A DNA stretch of 64,000 nucleotides, taken from positions 186,001-250,000 of the forward strand of contig JAIXMN010000030.1 of assembly GCA_025716815.1 (NCBI GenBank). Direction: 5' to 3'. The translations under genes were made by a program, and so were the position numbers. The DNA comes from Dichotomocladium elegans. Lineage: Eukaryota; Mucoromycota; Mucoromycetes; Mucorales; Lichtheimiaceae. Of the stretch, positions 12,360 through 24,776 are shown one piece after another (positions within the stretch are counted from its first letter, which is position 1; every line of letters begins with the position of its first letter). The notes under the pieces are model-generated. The model had not been told where the DNA came from, did no database searches, and saw only the letters and a list, made by a program, of their open reading frames with translations.

Positions 12360-14741
12360 GAGAAATCAGGACTTTGCGGTGTTCCAACCGTTTTTAGCGA
12401 AAGGAAGAGGAAGAAGAGATAGAAAACGCAGGACACACTACGTTGGATTTCTGCTACCGCGCCCCAACTTGATCGCTCCAGTTATTTTTTTAACAATTGT
12501 TGTTTTATTATTAGGTTTTGATATATACACCATCGGGCTCGGCAAGCATGATTCTTTTCGGCCATATAAAGAGAATAATGATGTCCACTTTTTAGGCAGA
12601 ACGAAGGCATAGTTTGTGTAACGAGCATGAGGAAAAAGCAGGGGATGACGAAATTGGGACTCGTCAATATCGCAGGAACGCCTAGAACAGAAAACATGAA
12701 CATCCTCCATCCCTTTACATTTTAATTCACCACCCTGTTCACATCAGATTCATCCAGGCGTGCGGGTGGCGCTAATCGCGACGAAGGGATTCGGTGGTGC
12801 GCGCCAGGAATAAACGCCAGAAGCAACGGGGGAGCATGCTGGTGCGGGGAGAGATAGTTGTATACAGCCAACGATGCTTGACATCGAGCACAGCGTTGCT
12901 CGAGAAGGTACATAGGCCATGATATTGCTTCTCGTAGTTGCTCAGTAGCAAAGCGCATCATTTTAGGGACATGTGGTTATAGGTATATCTTTGCATGTGC
13001 AGCGGATCATACTGCAAAAATCAAGCCGAATACTTAATGCATCTCTTCAGCATCTAAGCATAGCTGCTTACGCAGAGAATTTGCTCGGGAGGTGCCAAAG
13101 GGGGAGAACCTACATATCTCGCTTGCTGCATTCCTTCTTCTGATAGAGCAGGTGGTCTACGAAAAAGAGACGTGCTATGTCCGGATAGCAAATAACATGT
13201 AGTATAAATACCAGTTTATCGATGGGTTTGTCTTAAAATTTCTCCCAGTGCTAAAGATGGAGGTTTGGCATAATTTGTCTAGAACGTATCTACAGATGTC
13301 CGCTCAATCGTCAGTTCATCCTTGGGAAACGCACAGACAATAGGGTTCGTACACAACTTTTCCCTGCGCTTTTCATCCAACGCGCGTTAAAATCCTGTCG
13401 ATAGGATGGGCATCTTCGTCAAGTACTTTGAGAAACTTCACCATGGACCGTGTAGAGCATGAGACTGGTAAGCTTGCCAGTAAATACATATCACAGTATG
13501 CATTTTTCTACTCTAGTATTTCAGCGTTACTGTACCCCTCCTCTGTTTCTTTGCGAGACGAAAGACGTTAAATATGCCGGTGTACTTCTATATACGCTGC
13601 TCCGTGTTGCACCCTTTTTGGTATTTCGGTCTACACACCATAAATAGGAATATAAGAGAGTATTCATGCAATAGAGGAGAACACTCTTGTGCCACCCTTC
13701 TAAAGAAACAAGGTTGTTAGTGGTACTCGAGAATTTCAACGTACACTCTGTTGCAAAAAAAAAGGACTTTTAAGGATCGCAATTCAACACTCCTCTACCG
13801 CTGGGCCTACTTAGCTGAAAGAGAAGACTGATGGCAGTGGAACATGTTATTACAATGGTATCCGGATGTATTCACGGTGTTGACTACACGCGTACAGCCT
13901 CACGCTTCTCATTTTTTCAAGGCACCCTTTGCCTAAACAAAGAAGCCATTTGTTGGCGGGGGGTAGTGAGCGACATGTACTTGTGGTAGAAGATAATCAT
14001 GTTCATCTATCCCAAGGTCTTGTGCCTGCTGCTCTTTTAATTTTATCATACGCCATCCTTAATGACCTATCCCTTGTCAGACAGGCTGGATCCGAATTCC
14101 GACTCACGCACAACTGACACCTACGAATCGATGCTTGAGACTTGCCACCCCCTTATATTTTGCCCAACGATACTTTTGCAATTTTTGCAGGTCTTAAGCA
14201 ACCGTTCTGGGAAAAACAACATGGATATACAGCCTGGATATCCATGGCAGTGTCTTCAGTTCTTTCAGCCAGAAAAAAAAGGGTGAAGGAAGGGAAAAAA
14301 ATAAAAACGTGGCTCCAATATATCGGAGAAAGAGGTAGGCTGTTCTCATTTCATTAATTGTAGGACTGGTCCTGTAATTGAGGTTCCTTCAGAGCAATGT
14401 ATCACAACGCAACCTTGGTAGAACGCGCCGTAATGACTCATCAAGGCACGTCCTTGCCACTCTTCTCAGGGACTGTGCCCATGTATTAAGTTGTGCCGAC
14501 TGATATTTGATGATTGGAATGTGTGGAGCATCAATGCAGCATGGGGATGGGGGGGGTTTGCGGGAAGACGAAGCATCTTCGGTGCTGCTGATTCTAATAG
14601 GCCATAAACGCCCTGTTTCCCATCTGTATTGTCATCTGATAGCAACAGGGGGAAGTGGGACACAAGGAGTTGTTGTCAGAGTTCCCGTTCCTTTTTCTTT
14701 TTCTTTTTCTTTTTGTTCACATCCACCATAGCTAATTCAAA
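12360..14741. other. Intergenic, 2.4 kb between divergent genes
   Basis: This should contain promoters for the SCAI gene (leftward) and the 14742 gene (rightward). A minus-strand frame at 12722-12961 has a CARC motif but no homology I recognise. A CTTTTT repeat at 14694-14715 precedes the downstream start. Nothing else is supported. Confidence 0.4.
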
Positions 14742-15296
14742 ATGTTTTCGCACCTCGTTTCTCGTCTAAGCACTAAAAGACGAAAGTCATTCACACCCAA
14801 GAAGACCGCCACATCAACCACCTCCGACAAGGGCACCATCTCTTCATCGACTGTTCTGACACCTTCTTCGTCCACAACCGCAGGCGGCCGCCGGGTTTCT
14901 GGAACAGATCATCTTCCCCCCTTAGACAATATGACTCCAACGCCAACTACGGCGTCGACAGCGACATCAAGCACGGCTGCCACGCTCCCACCGTTACCGC
15001 TTTTCAGGTCATATCAGACCCGAGAGTTTGATGTAGACCGGCTAGAATTTTCGGAATCGCGGGACCTTGCTCGGCTGTTGGATATTAACTGGTCTTCAGT
15101 GAAGGATCAGCATGACCTCGTGGCCTTTCCTGCATTCGAACATCTTGTTTCTGGTGTCGCGTACAACCGATCGTCACCTATTGGGAATAATAAGGAAGAA
15201 AGGCGTTTCTCTTTCCATAAGCCTAGATCCGCCGCCCATCTCATCAAGCGTGCGAAATCGACACCTGATTTTGCGGTTGCTACTGCTAACGCTTAA
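14742..15296 (+). CDS. Uncharacterised Ser/Thr-rich protein
   Basis: Single-exon frame of 184 aa with an ATG after a CT-rich leader. The N-terminus is basic (SRLSTKRRKSFTPKK), residues about 20-85 are Ser/Thr/Pro-rich and probably disordered, and residues about 90-150 look folded (LFRSYQTREFDVDRLEF, then LARLLDINWSSV). The C-terminus is again basic (SFHKPRSAAHLIKRAKS). I do not recognise a domain. The mixture of basic tails and Ser-rich linker suggests a phosphorylated regulatory or cytoskeleton-associated protein, but this is only a guess. Confidence 0.6.
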   Translation: MFSHLVSRLSTKRRKSFTPKKTATSTTSDKGTISSSTVLTPSSSTTAGGRRVSGTDHLPPLDNMTPTPTTASTATSSTAATLPPLPLFRSYQTREFDVDRLEFSESRDLARLLDINWSSVKDQHDLVAFPAFEHLVSGVAYNRSSPIGNNKEERRFSFHKPRSAAHLIKRAKSTPDFAVATANA

Positions 15297-15461
15297 TGTT
15301 CGCCACCGAGAAACTTTTTTCTTTTTTGTCATATATGTATATTCTTTTTATTCCTGAAGCATCCTCAAAGCCTACCCCCTCCCGCGACCATCACCACGTC
15401 TCATGTCCTATAGCATATAGATCTATTTTACAACCCGTTAAAATAAAAAAATCCCCCCCTT

Positions 15462-16017
15462 TCAGAGTGATAAGGGTTCATGGATCTATATGCAACGTGA
15501 GTCGAAAGTGTGTTTGTATATGGCAGGTGGAAAAAAAAAAAACGTTTACCGCATTTGCAATGTCGAACCAGTCCTCTATTGTCCGCAGACGCGCATCCAT
15601 GTCACTTGGCGCATAGTCTTTTTTCCAGAGAATAATGTTCCCGATCGTGGGTGTCGGGAGCTTTTTCCAGTGGATCTCTTCTTGATCGCTCTCGTCATGG
15701 TGATTAATCTCTTTTTGCCAAACAGCCCCTGTTTCAAGATTACCCAGCATGTTTTTGTTAATGTCAACATGCTGCTTGTACTCTTTTCGAAAAGTGGAAT
15801 TGGGCACGAAGGGGTGGGGTTGCTTGCCTTGTACGGGGGGCCTCAGCTTAACATCGAGACCGACAAGACGTCGTCCTCGTACATGGGTTTCCAGAGTGGG
15901 TAAAGTGGGATGCTGTTGATCGGATCGAGTGCAAGGCACAATCTTCATATAGCTCTCTGCATTGACCAGCCCCTCGGTGTCAATTGAAAATGGTAATAAG
16001 TGGCCTGTGCTTGTCAT
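15462..16017 (-). CDS. Ribonuclease H2 subunit C (RNASEH2C/Rnh203 family)
   Basis: Two exons, 15550-16017 and 15462-15485, encode 163 aa. The family pattern is visible in order: HLLPFSIDTEG near residue 6, THVRGRRLVGLDVKL near residue 43, then a charged linker, then the C-terminal segment TPTIGNIILWKKDY and WFDIANA. The last exon adds only IHEPLSL and ends in TGA; the acceptor is CATATAG and the intron (64 nt) begins GTAAAC followed by a 12-T run. This subunit has no catalytic role. It forms the scaffold with subunit B for the RNase H2 complex, which removes ribonucleotides from DNA and RNA of RNA:DNA hybrids. Its start is 160 bp from the 3' end of RPL3 on the same strand. Confidence 0.8.
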
Positions 16018-16177
16018 AACAAAGAAATTGAAGATGACCGACTAAAAAAAGAATTATGGAACTCTCCCCACCCCAAAAGCACAAAACTCAATTCAGGCAC
16101 AAGACAAGCGATAATTTTTTTTAAAACAATCCCAGAAAGATTTATTTTTATTGCACAGCAACAACAGGCCAAACCAT

Positions 16178-17604
16178 TTAGTTCTTGTCCTTCTTGAGGG
16201 TACCCATGAACTGGTGCTTCTCGGCATGGGTCTGGAAGCGACCGTGACCGAACTTGGACGAGGTGTCGATGAACTTGAGCGAGACCTTCTCCAAAGCAGA
16301 GCGCTTGGTGTGGACCTGGAGGGACTTGCGGAGGGTAAGGACACGCTTCTTGGAGCCAGAGCAGCAGCCCTTGATCATGACAAAGTCCTCATTGACAACA
16401 CCATAGTGGGGGAAACCACCCATGGGGGTAATGGGCTTCTCGGTAAGATCGTACTCAGTCGAGCCAGACTTGGGATCAGCACCGTGAGCGATGCGGTAGA
16501 TCTTCTTGTTCTGGTCAGTACGACGGTGGTAACCACGCTGACCAGCGCGAGCAACCGAGTACATGACACGGGAAGGATGCCAGGCACCGATACAGGCAAC
16601 CTTGCGAAGACCACGGTGAGTCTTGCGGGGAAGCTTCTTGGTGCCCCAACGGGCAGTGACACCCTCGAAACCGTGACCCTTAGTGGTACCGATGATATCA
16701 ATCATCTCGTCCTGCTCGAAAACGGAGCCAACGGACACCTCCTTCTCGAAGTGCTCGCGGGCATAGTCAACCTTCTGAGCGACAGTGCCACCGTTAAGCT
16801 GGATCTCCATGATGTGAGCCTTCTTCTGGCCGATGCGGACCTTGGAGATCTGAGTGTGGGCAATGACACGCACAACAGAGCAGTACTTCTTGATGCGCTC
16901 GAGCTCACGGTTGATGTCCTTGGCGCCCTCGGAGTACTTCTTGGCGTACTTGGTGAAGGCCTTCTTCTTAGAAGAGTACCAGTTCTTGTAGAATCGGCGC
17001 TTGGCCTCATCGGACAAGTGCTCAGCCCAAACAGTGGTAAGCGAGCGCAAACCACGGGGAGTCTCAATATAACCGACAACACCGACAATGACCATGGGGG
17101 GAGCCTCGAGGATGGTGACAGCCTCGACGATCTCCTTCTTGTTCATCTCTGTTCACACATAATACTGTTAATAACCTCTGCTCTAGCATAGCATGCGGCG
17201 TGGCCTTTGTTCAAAAAACTTACTGGAGCCAGGACGTTCCAAGTCGCGAACAATGTGGGTCATACCAGCCTTGTAGCCCATGAAGGCGGTCAAGTGGACG
17301 GGCTTCTTGGCATCATCCTTAGGATAGGCCTTGACTCTGCCGCGGTGCTGTCTGGTGCGCTTACGGGGAAGGAAACCCAAATGGCCGTGGCGAGGAGCTA
17401 AATGTATGAAAAAGAAGAAAATGGGTCAACGATCCACAATCGGTAATCCGCGTGTGCTGAATTGATGAGGGTTTCTTCTTTTTTTGCTATAACGAACCTT
17501 CGTACTTGCGGTGCGACTGCCGGATGCACGATGTCAAAGGTTAGATGGATCATTTTTCGGATAGATGGACGCGTCCATGTGTGGATGTTTTATGTCCTTA
17601 CCAT
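16178..17604 (-). CDS. RPL3: 60S ribosomal protein L3 (uL3)
   Basis: Four coding exons on the minus strand, 17602-17604, 17498-17516, 17224-17397 and 16178-17148, give 388 aa, the usual eukaryotic length. Exon 1 contributes only the ATG (GGGATG|GTAAGG); the intron has a CTAAC branch site and ends CGGCAG. Exon 2 encodes SHRKYE and exon 3 continues with [13 protein letters not shown]. Hallmarks include [18 protein letters not shown], the W-finger loop region with [25 protein letters not shown] in two parts, and the tail [11 protein letters not shown]. uL3 is an essential core protein reaching the peptidyl-transferase centre. Third-position C/G bias is strong (AAG, GTC, ACC), as expected for a highly expressed gene; this bias also creates a long antisense frame that is a shadow. 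Confidence 0.97.
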
Positions 17605-17711
17605 CCCGAGAAGATTTGAATGAGAAGAGGAGGTTATACGGATGACTGGGAGGGCCCGCAAAAATGGAGGACCGAAGAGGGGATGCGCTTTCCCAATCCG
17701 GTAGTGTGACT

Positions 17712-19502
17712 ACTGCTTTTTTCAAATACCCAAAATCGGAAGTCGCAGGATCACACAAAAATTAAATTGTGATTTGCCCAAGAATACGCATGATAACAAA
17801 TCAAACGTCATATGTATACACGGGAAGATGCTTTGACAAATCCATCTCTATGAAAGCTCGTCCTTTTGCCTCTTTTTATTCTATACACTTTTATATTCTG
17901 AGATGAGCAACCTATTTTTCTAACGATAGCCAAGATCATGTCGTTGATGAGCGTTGCTGTCCTGAACCTATGGACTATGTCATTAATGATCTTGCAAAGA
18001 TAACTCTGATCTTACTACCACACATATTCCCAAGCGAAAGGATACAGACATTCGGATGAAAGAAGCGGGGATCAAGCGCAGTTACACGGCGTACACTGAC
18101 CAAGACAAGGTCAGATTTTTCAAACGGATGTTTGAGAAGGTCTTGAGTGCATCAGCTGCTAGGAATCCATGTTAGTTCAGCCCAGTGATGGACCTTGCAG
18201 TACGAGAAGGACCCTGACAGCACCTTTAAGAAACATGACGCGAAGGGTCGTTCGCGTTATCTCAATGAAGAGGATAAGAGCGTTAGTTAGAAGATGTTGA
18301 TGAGAATCCATCCATTGTTCTAGAAGCAATTGCGCCAGAGATTTGAGGGTCTCAAGTGTATAAAACGATGCTCCATCGATTATGAAAAAACGAATGCAAC
18401 TTGTCATTGGAAATGGCTCGGTTACAGCCTAAAGATAGGAATAGTGCTGCGAAGATCCAAGAGCGCCTTGATTGGGTGCGCAGATGGGGTAGGACCGACA
18501 TCGACTTTAGAAAAACTGTGTTTTCTTTGATGAATCTGGATTCCATACTAACATGAAGACGTAGCATGACATGGTCCGAGTAAGGGGCTCGTGCAGTGGA
18601 CACAGTGCCAAAGACAAGAGCAAAGACAACCACAATCTTGGAAGTAATCTCAGCATCAGGTATCATTAAATGTAGTTTGAGAGTCCCGCAGCCACCAACC
18701 AAGAAGGGAAGAGGGCAGGTCAACCTGAAGTTACAGGCAGAGAAACTGCCACTAGACATTATCTCAGCTCCCTTAAGGCTACAATGGACAAGATGGATAA
18801 TATGAACGTACGAAGGGCAATTACTTGGTAATGGTTAATGCACCTATTTATGAGGTTGAGGATATCGATGTGCTTATCTTCTGCCATTCTCCCCTGGACT
18901 CAATTCGGTTAAGCAGTTTGGTCAGTTGTCAATAGCAAAGTAAAGGGCAATAGTACCCTATTATTCCGACTTGTTCCGTTCTGCAATCTTCTAATATTCC
19001 GGATCTCTGAAGTTAACAACATCAGCCTAACTCAACCGCCTCGAGAGGAGAAGATATGAGCTTTGGGTGGGACCGTGTTTTGGCTCCACCCGCGCAGGTC
19101 TCCCACCATGGCTACGTCGAGGCGTTTTCGTCTTCGTCTGCTTTCTCCGTTGCTTCTGCCGGTGGTGTTGTCGTTGATCTGTCTTCGTTCCTCCTCCCTC
19201 TTTCCTCCAACCCTTCCGCCGTCGCATTCGCCGTCGATGCTCAACAGCTCCGGATCTTTTCTTCCTTCCTTCTTTCCCTCTTCCGTCACTGTTATCGCTG
19301 GCACACACATAGCTACCTTCGGGGTAAGTTAAAGAATAAGAAGGGGGCTGATATTTTCTGTTGACTAACACCTTCTTATCCATCCGACAAATTTATGTTT
19401 TTATTGTTGTTATGCGACATTGATAAAATTTTGTGCGACCCTTTTTTACGATATATCCATCATAATTTCCCTCCCTTACGAAATTTGTTTTTGAAAAATA
19501 AT
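17712..19502 (+). mobile_element. Decayed Tc1/mariner element, copy B (near full length)
   Basis: The longest copy of the family. It starts near 17712 (TTTTTTCAAATACCCAAAA), has leader TCGCA motifs, and carries a transposase pseudogene from about 17937 to 18990. Remnants match the other copies: a helix-turn-helix region, RRWDRTDIDF-like sequence, the first catalytic Asp in a DESGF-type motif near 18530, and the PYSPEL-type region near 18895 now read as HSPLDSI. Stops and frameshifts are frequent. After it come a pyrimidine-rich segment (19056-19310) and the tail with repeated CGACA motifs, ending in TTTTTGAAAAATAAT. The 3' segment is shared with 30625-31004 and 55910-56073. Confidence 0.7.
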
Positions 19503-19945
19503 CACGGATCTTGGCTCATGTCCATATGATTCAAACCTATTGACACACTGGTGAGGGTGTCTTAAATGTATCTTAGACGAAGCTAACCCTGATAGGATTC
19601 ATGACTCTGTAAGACATAAGCTTTCGAATCTGCGTACAAATGCTATGCAGGTACCCCCCCACCCCTAATTGTGACTTTTACGAATCTAGATGATAGTGGT
19701 GGTGCTCTCTACCATTTTTTTAAGAAGAATATGGTCTCTACATACAGATTTAAAAGACTAGTTAATATCCAGCTTTCTCTCGCTTGTTCAACTGTAAATT
19801 TGAGCGGTGGATAAAGCTCCCCGCGACTGTAGCATGCATGTACACTCTCGCACGCTATGCTGTAATATTATCTCCAGAAATGTCAGGTGATTTTCAAGTC
19901 ACGTCGGTAAATGTTTTCAACCGTGTGCTTTATTGCCCTTCTTCA
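19503..19945. other. Tim54 promoter region
   Basis: Spacer between the Tc1 copy and the Tim54 start. It has a C-run (CCCCCCCACCCC near 19655) and a pyrimidine patch (CTTTCTCTCGCTTG) before the start. No gene seen. Confidence 0.4.
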
Positions 19946-21246
19946 ATGAGCAAACTGCCGTTTGGTTTGAAGGCGCCTTCCAAGGGCACGGTTATTTTTT
20001 GCTCAGTAGCGTCTGCTGTCGCAGGCACTGTTTTTGCCAGCAAACATTATGCCAATGAGGCGCGACAATTGCAGTGCGAACGAGTTGCTTTTCTCGGCCG
20101 GCGAACATGTGCTGTCAATGTAAGACTGCTTCCATTGCCTTCCGGGTTTTTTTGGGGGGCGGGAGAGAACAAAATAGTTATTAACGTCCACCATTGCATG
20201 TTGCACTAGGAAAAACCACGAAAAATAGCTGTATATCTTTTGCCACCTCCGGGTGATTCGATGGAGAAGAGTCGAGTGTGGTTCAACGATTACATCAAGG
20301 TAGCCTCCTAACCCAACTACCCCCCTGTTGTTGCTGCTTGTTGCTTACCTTGTGAGGTAAATAGCCTATTCTGGTGGCTGGCGCAGTAGACTATGATGTG
20401 AAGGAAGGTCGAGATGCAGAGGTGATCGAATCGGCAGTGTGCGAAGAGATCGTGAAACTGCGACGGCGCGAGCTACAGCAAAGAGAAAACCGTCTTTCAG
20501 TGGATGACAAAGACGCAGCAGAGAGCAGAGGGTTGACGGCTGAGACGCTGTATAAGCAGATCATCCTCAATGATCCTCGCTATCCTGAGCAATCAAGCGA
20601 TGCAGTGTTAAAGCGCGCCAAGGAAACGAGTTATGACGGTATCATTGCCGTGGGTCGATTGGCATGGGGCGGTGTCCTACGAGGTGTAGAAAAGGGTTGC
20701 CACGCCAGTCTGGTAGAACCTGAATTACCGATGGAACCGAAAGCCATTTCAGAGTCAACGGCTGATGGTCAGGGCCAGACGACCTTAGCCACAGAAGCGG
20801 TGTCGGCACAAGAGGAAACCGTTGTTGACGCTGCTGTTGAGCAGCCTCCGTCTCAAAAGATTGAAGGGGAGCACGAACAACAAGAACATGTACTTCTGCA
20901 GGATCATGCTGCTGGACAAAACGATCACTTTTCTATCCCAAAATCACTGTCTCCGGTCATGTATATCCCGCATGAAAACATCATTGGTTGGAAGAACATT
21001 CCGTATCGCATTTATCGATGGGTCACGGACTATACGCGGATAAATGAAGTGGGCGAGTATGCGGTAGCGGTGGTGCTCAAGAAAACACGACCCTTACTTA
21101 AGGACGATATCGATGTGGGATACAATGAAAAGGTGTATTGGATTGGCGAGGATGCGGATAAGATCTCCAACGACGACAAGCCAATTGTGTTGGAAGAGGA
21201 GGTCCGAAATGCACTTGAAACTTATACTAGTGAAGACTGGGCATAG
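19946..21246 (+). CDS. TIM54: Mitochondrial inner-membrane import protein Tim54
   Basis: Exons 19946-20119, 20210-20299 and 20365-21246 give 381 aa. The N-terminus has a short basic segment and one hydrophobic helix (GTVIFCSVASAVAGTVFASK, residues about 13-32). Exon 2 carries the family signature RKIAVYLLPPPGDSMEKSR; exon 3 continues PILVAGAVDYDVKEGRDAE. The C-terminal half is acidic and ends with a conserved IPYRIYRWV segment. In yeast Tim54 is a subunit of the TIM22 translocase, which inserts carrier proteins into the inner membrane. The protein is somewhat shorter than yeast Tim54, with a variable Glu/Gln-rich middle (residues about 190-255). I chose the ATG at 19946 because upstream in-frame sequence is not conserved. 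Confidence 0.88.
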
Positions 21247-22786
21247 ACTACTTAATTACACACCCAAGCACTCATTCTCTTTCTCTTATTTCTTCCCTCA
21301 TAACCATTATTTTGCTGGGATCATCCAAGCTGTATCATATATCTCTTTTGTGCTGTGAAATACAAACATATGAACTCACGATGAGACGAACTGATGATGA
21401 TGTAGCATACGGATATTAAACTGTGCTTTGATATTGGATAGTGTTTCCCAGAATGGTGTATACAGTCGTTCTTCTCATTGCCTTATCAGCCAAACGCTAG
21501 CTTGATTTTGCTGTCCAGCGCGGCAAGACAGACAGATCCATTTTATAGAAGACGGTTGAGCGACTCTGACAATGATCATATAGAGCTGCAGAATGTAAAA
21601 AGAAGAGCTGTCTGTGAACACGCTTTTTTCTGCAGCAATATCAACAGAAACGTCGAAGTTCAGCATCTACATGTAAAATCACTCGCAAAATTCTTCAACC
21701 ACTAACGAAGAGCGCTTGATGTACGTACAGCCTTGAGGAAGTGTAAACGTGACAAGAAACTAATGACTATAAAGTTACCCTACTGTGATAGCCGACGTAT
21801 ACAGTGCGGCGATATCCGAAGACAGGGAAAGAGAGAAACGTTGACTCTCATATGAATAATCCATACGATGTCTGAGTACAGGATCTAATGAATGCCAACA
21901 GACCTAGCGGCGAATATACCGAATACCTCGGGTTGACGCACCTAGTATCACCTATATCCCTACACTTATCTCTCAATGTTCTTGAATGATTCGCCCCCAA
22001 CAATCAAATATCGCTGCCTTTGGTCATCAAGTTTTAGCATATTATACAGTAATACTGTTCTCGGTTCGTGCACATCATTTGTATGTAGCTACGGATTTAA
22101 ATATAATGCATTCGGAACTGGTGGAATTAGCATTCCCTCAAGTATGGATCAAGCTGGCCAAGCATTAGGAATCCCCAGACTGCAGGGAGTAGGGAGTACG
22201 GAACCTTGAGCAAATAATTGACACGAGTTACTATTCTTTCTATTCTCTATGTACCACATAAGGTCGTCTAGTAAAAGCGAGCGTTTGCTGCTTTGATAGG
22301 CTTTACTGTACCCGTATCCGAGAACGCTTACCCGGTTTCCCGTTGGGTGAGGTACATAGTTCGGCAAGAATCATAGTTCAACTTTGTGAAAAAAGGGAAA
22401 GCACTACCTTGGCCTGTTTACCAATATGTAGAACATATCTATCACCCGGTTACTGCTACAGTATTTTGTCAACATGAATGCTTGGTGACACATGACATCC
22501 TCGCTTTGCATTACTGTACTGTTTTTTTTTTCAAAAATAAGTGACATATCAAGATGGAAAAGAGTTCGCATGGAATGTTTGATCGATTTCTTATCCCTTC
22601 TCCGCCGCTTTACTAACCTCGAATGTATCTGGATGTGTACTGGCAATAACCGGCACGGAAATGATCGCTGTAAGCGACCTCGTCCTGGCATTCATGGCCG
22701 CCCTGGTCCGCTTTGCCCCACACTTCGCACATCAGGCTCTGGTGAGCTAACCCTTTTTGTTGGCGCCTGACAACACCGGCAGGTGA
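21247..22786. other. Intergenic, no gene seen
   Basis: 1.5 kb downstream of Tim54 with only short unrelated frames. No repeat match to the Tc1 family or MITEs was noticed. Confidence 0.4.
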
Positions 22787-23088
22787 TCATCGAAACTTCT
22801 CCGGCAGCAGGCCACCGACACGAAAATCCCTGAGACTATGTATCATATTTGGGTAGGCCGACATATCCCGATCCCACAAGTCGAGGAGCGCCCTCTTCCA
22901 TGCCTGCTGTACATTTTTGGTTTGAGCATCTGCACAGAATAAGAGACTTTAGGTTATCATTATTGTTTTAAACTCTTCCACGAAAAAGGCTTCGTACCGT
23001 AGCAGACTATGGCATATAACCTTCGGATCCTCAGCTCTTCAATAGGGCTGTCGTTTGGGTACCCTCCGGAATGTGTAAAGGCGCTCAT
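22787..23088 (-). CDS. Small spliced ORF, function unknown
   Basis: Two putative exons, 22998-23088 and 22787-22929, join in phase (TACG|GTACGA to TTCTGTGCAG) to a 77-aa product that begins MSAFTHSGGYPND and ends GGLLPEKFR. The second exon (QQAWKRALLDLWDRDM) has coding-like composition. Directly upstream on the same strand, about 23110-23253, another frame (DPHTAFVMDNRSAADTRYHE) also looks coding but ends in a stop before the ATG. The locus could be a small gene, or the remains of a larger gene broken between the two parts. It sits beside Tc1 copy C. I recognise no family. Confidence 0.35.
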
Positions 23089-23284
23089 TGAATTCCCTCA
23101 ATCTAGTGTACATCGAAGCGACGTTTGCCGCGCTTGAGACGTCGCGGGAAGCCAACACTGCGGATTAGCTCGTGATATCGAGTGTCCGCTGCAGATCGAT
23201 TATCCATCACAAATGCCGTGTGGGGGTCAAACTTGTTGATAAGATCGTTTCAGGCTAATAGAACGGAAGATAGGCGCATTAATA

Positions 23285-24521
23285 TCTTTGAGACTCTATG
23301 TATTTGGAGATATCCTTAGCCTCATGAATAGGTACATTATCCATTACCAAATAATAGGCCTTCATATGTTCATACTTATCCATTCCATCCATGATAGCCT
23401 TAAAAAAGCTGAGGTAGTGTCCAGTTACAATTCCTTTGCTTGCAGCTATGGACTGTCCCGATCTTTTCTTTTTTTTTGGTTGATGGTTGGGGAAGTCTCA
23501 AGCTACAATGAACGATGCCTGATGCCGAAATTGCTCCAAAAATGGTAGCTGTTTCGCTCTTGTTTTTAATACTGTAACTATTGCAGAAGTCCCTTTTCTC
23601 GGACCATGCCATGTTGCGCGTCATGTTAAGATGGAATCCAGACTCATCAAGGAAAACACGGTCTTTTCTAAAATCAGTGTCAGCCATATCCCATCGGTGC
23701 GCCCAGTCAAGGCGCTTTGAATCTTTGCATCACTATTCCTGTCTACAGGCAGAAATCGAGCCTTCTTTGTGACAAGTTACACTCATATTCATAAGTCGAT
23801 GGAGCGTCGTTTTCGATACTTTAAGGCCCTCTCATCTCTAGAACAGTTGCTCCATCAGTTACTGTAGGACAATTGGCGGATTCTCATCAGCGCATTCTAT
23901 ATAACATTTTTATGCTCTTCGGTCAGAATACGCGAACGACCCTTCGCGTTATGTTTCTTAAAGATGCTGTCAGAGTCCTTCTCGTACTGCAAGTTCCATC
24001 GCCTGGGCTGAACTAACATGGATTCCTGGCAGTGGATGCACTCAAGGCCTTCTTAAACATCAGTTTGAAAATCTGACCTGTCTTTGTGAGTGCTACAGTA
24101 CCTTGCATAGCCGCGCTTGATATCTACTTCTTTTATCCGAATGTCTATATCTTTTGATTGAGGATATCTGTAGCAGCAAGTTCAACGTTTACCCATGAAT
24201 GATAGATTCTATACGCAGATATTCTGTGAAGAAACGGATTGAAGAGAGTGCATTTCCTCATCAATGACATAGTCCATAGGTTCAGGATAGCCATGTTCAT
24301 CAATGACACACCCTGCCCATCGTAGTAACAAATAGATTGCTCATTTCATAATGTAAAATGTGTGTAGAGATGTTTTTCCGTGCGACATCTCACCGTGTAT
24401 GAATGTGACATTCGATTTGTCATCGCGCGTAAAGATTTCTGAGCAAAATGTGAACCTATTTTTTGCGATCCTGCGACTTCAGAACTGGCAGGGTGCGACT
24501 TTGCTTTTGGAAAATAAAGTA
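23285..24521 (-). mobile_element. Decayed Tc1/mariner element, copy C
   Basis: Minus-strand copy. The 5' terminus at about 24521 is well preserved (complement TACTTTATTTTCCAAAAGC), followed by leader TCGCA motifs. Transposase remnants include a DESGFHLNMT block in the frame at 23687, and the complement of 23290-23350 matches the second catalytic Asp region (VMDNAPIH-like). The element stops near 23285, before the third catalytic region and the 3' terminus, so it is 3'-truncated as well as broken by stops. Confidence 0.7.
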
Positions 24522-24736
24522 GGTTAGATGATAGTTAATTCCTTCATCTGCCATTTATTTGTTGCGGAATGTATGACAAATGTAACGCAAACAGATATAT
24601 CAACATGATTAACAGTTGAAAGGAGCTGTCTAATATCGTGAGAGATAGGATATATGTCGTCAATTGATATTCTCGCAAGCATATCGATAGGGCTAATATG
24701 CGTTTGGGATATCCGGAAGATACGCATACGCGCGCG

Positions 24737-24776
<40 letters not shown>

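Noticed and set aside
12722..12961. Minus-strand frame with a CARC motif
   Set aside because: Too short, with no partner exon and no homology recognised.
16151..17191. Long plus-strand frame of 346 codons
   Set aside because: It lies antisense to RPL3 and is leucine/threonine-rich without family resemblance. It follows from the strong codon bias of RPL3.
18995..19020. 5S rRNA-like phrase GGATCTCTGAAGTTAA
   Set aside because: Only about 16 bases resemble 5S rRNA, within a decayed Tc1 copy; flanking sequence does not match.
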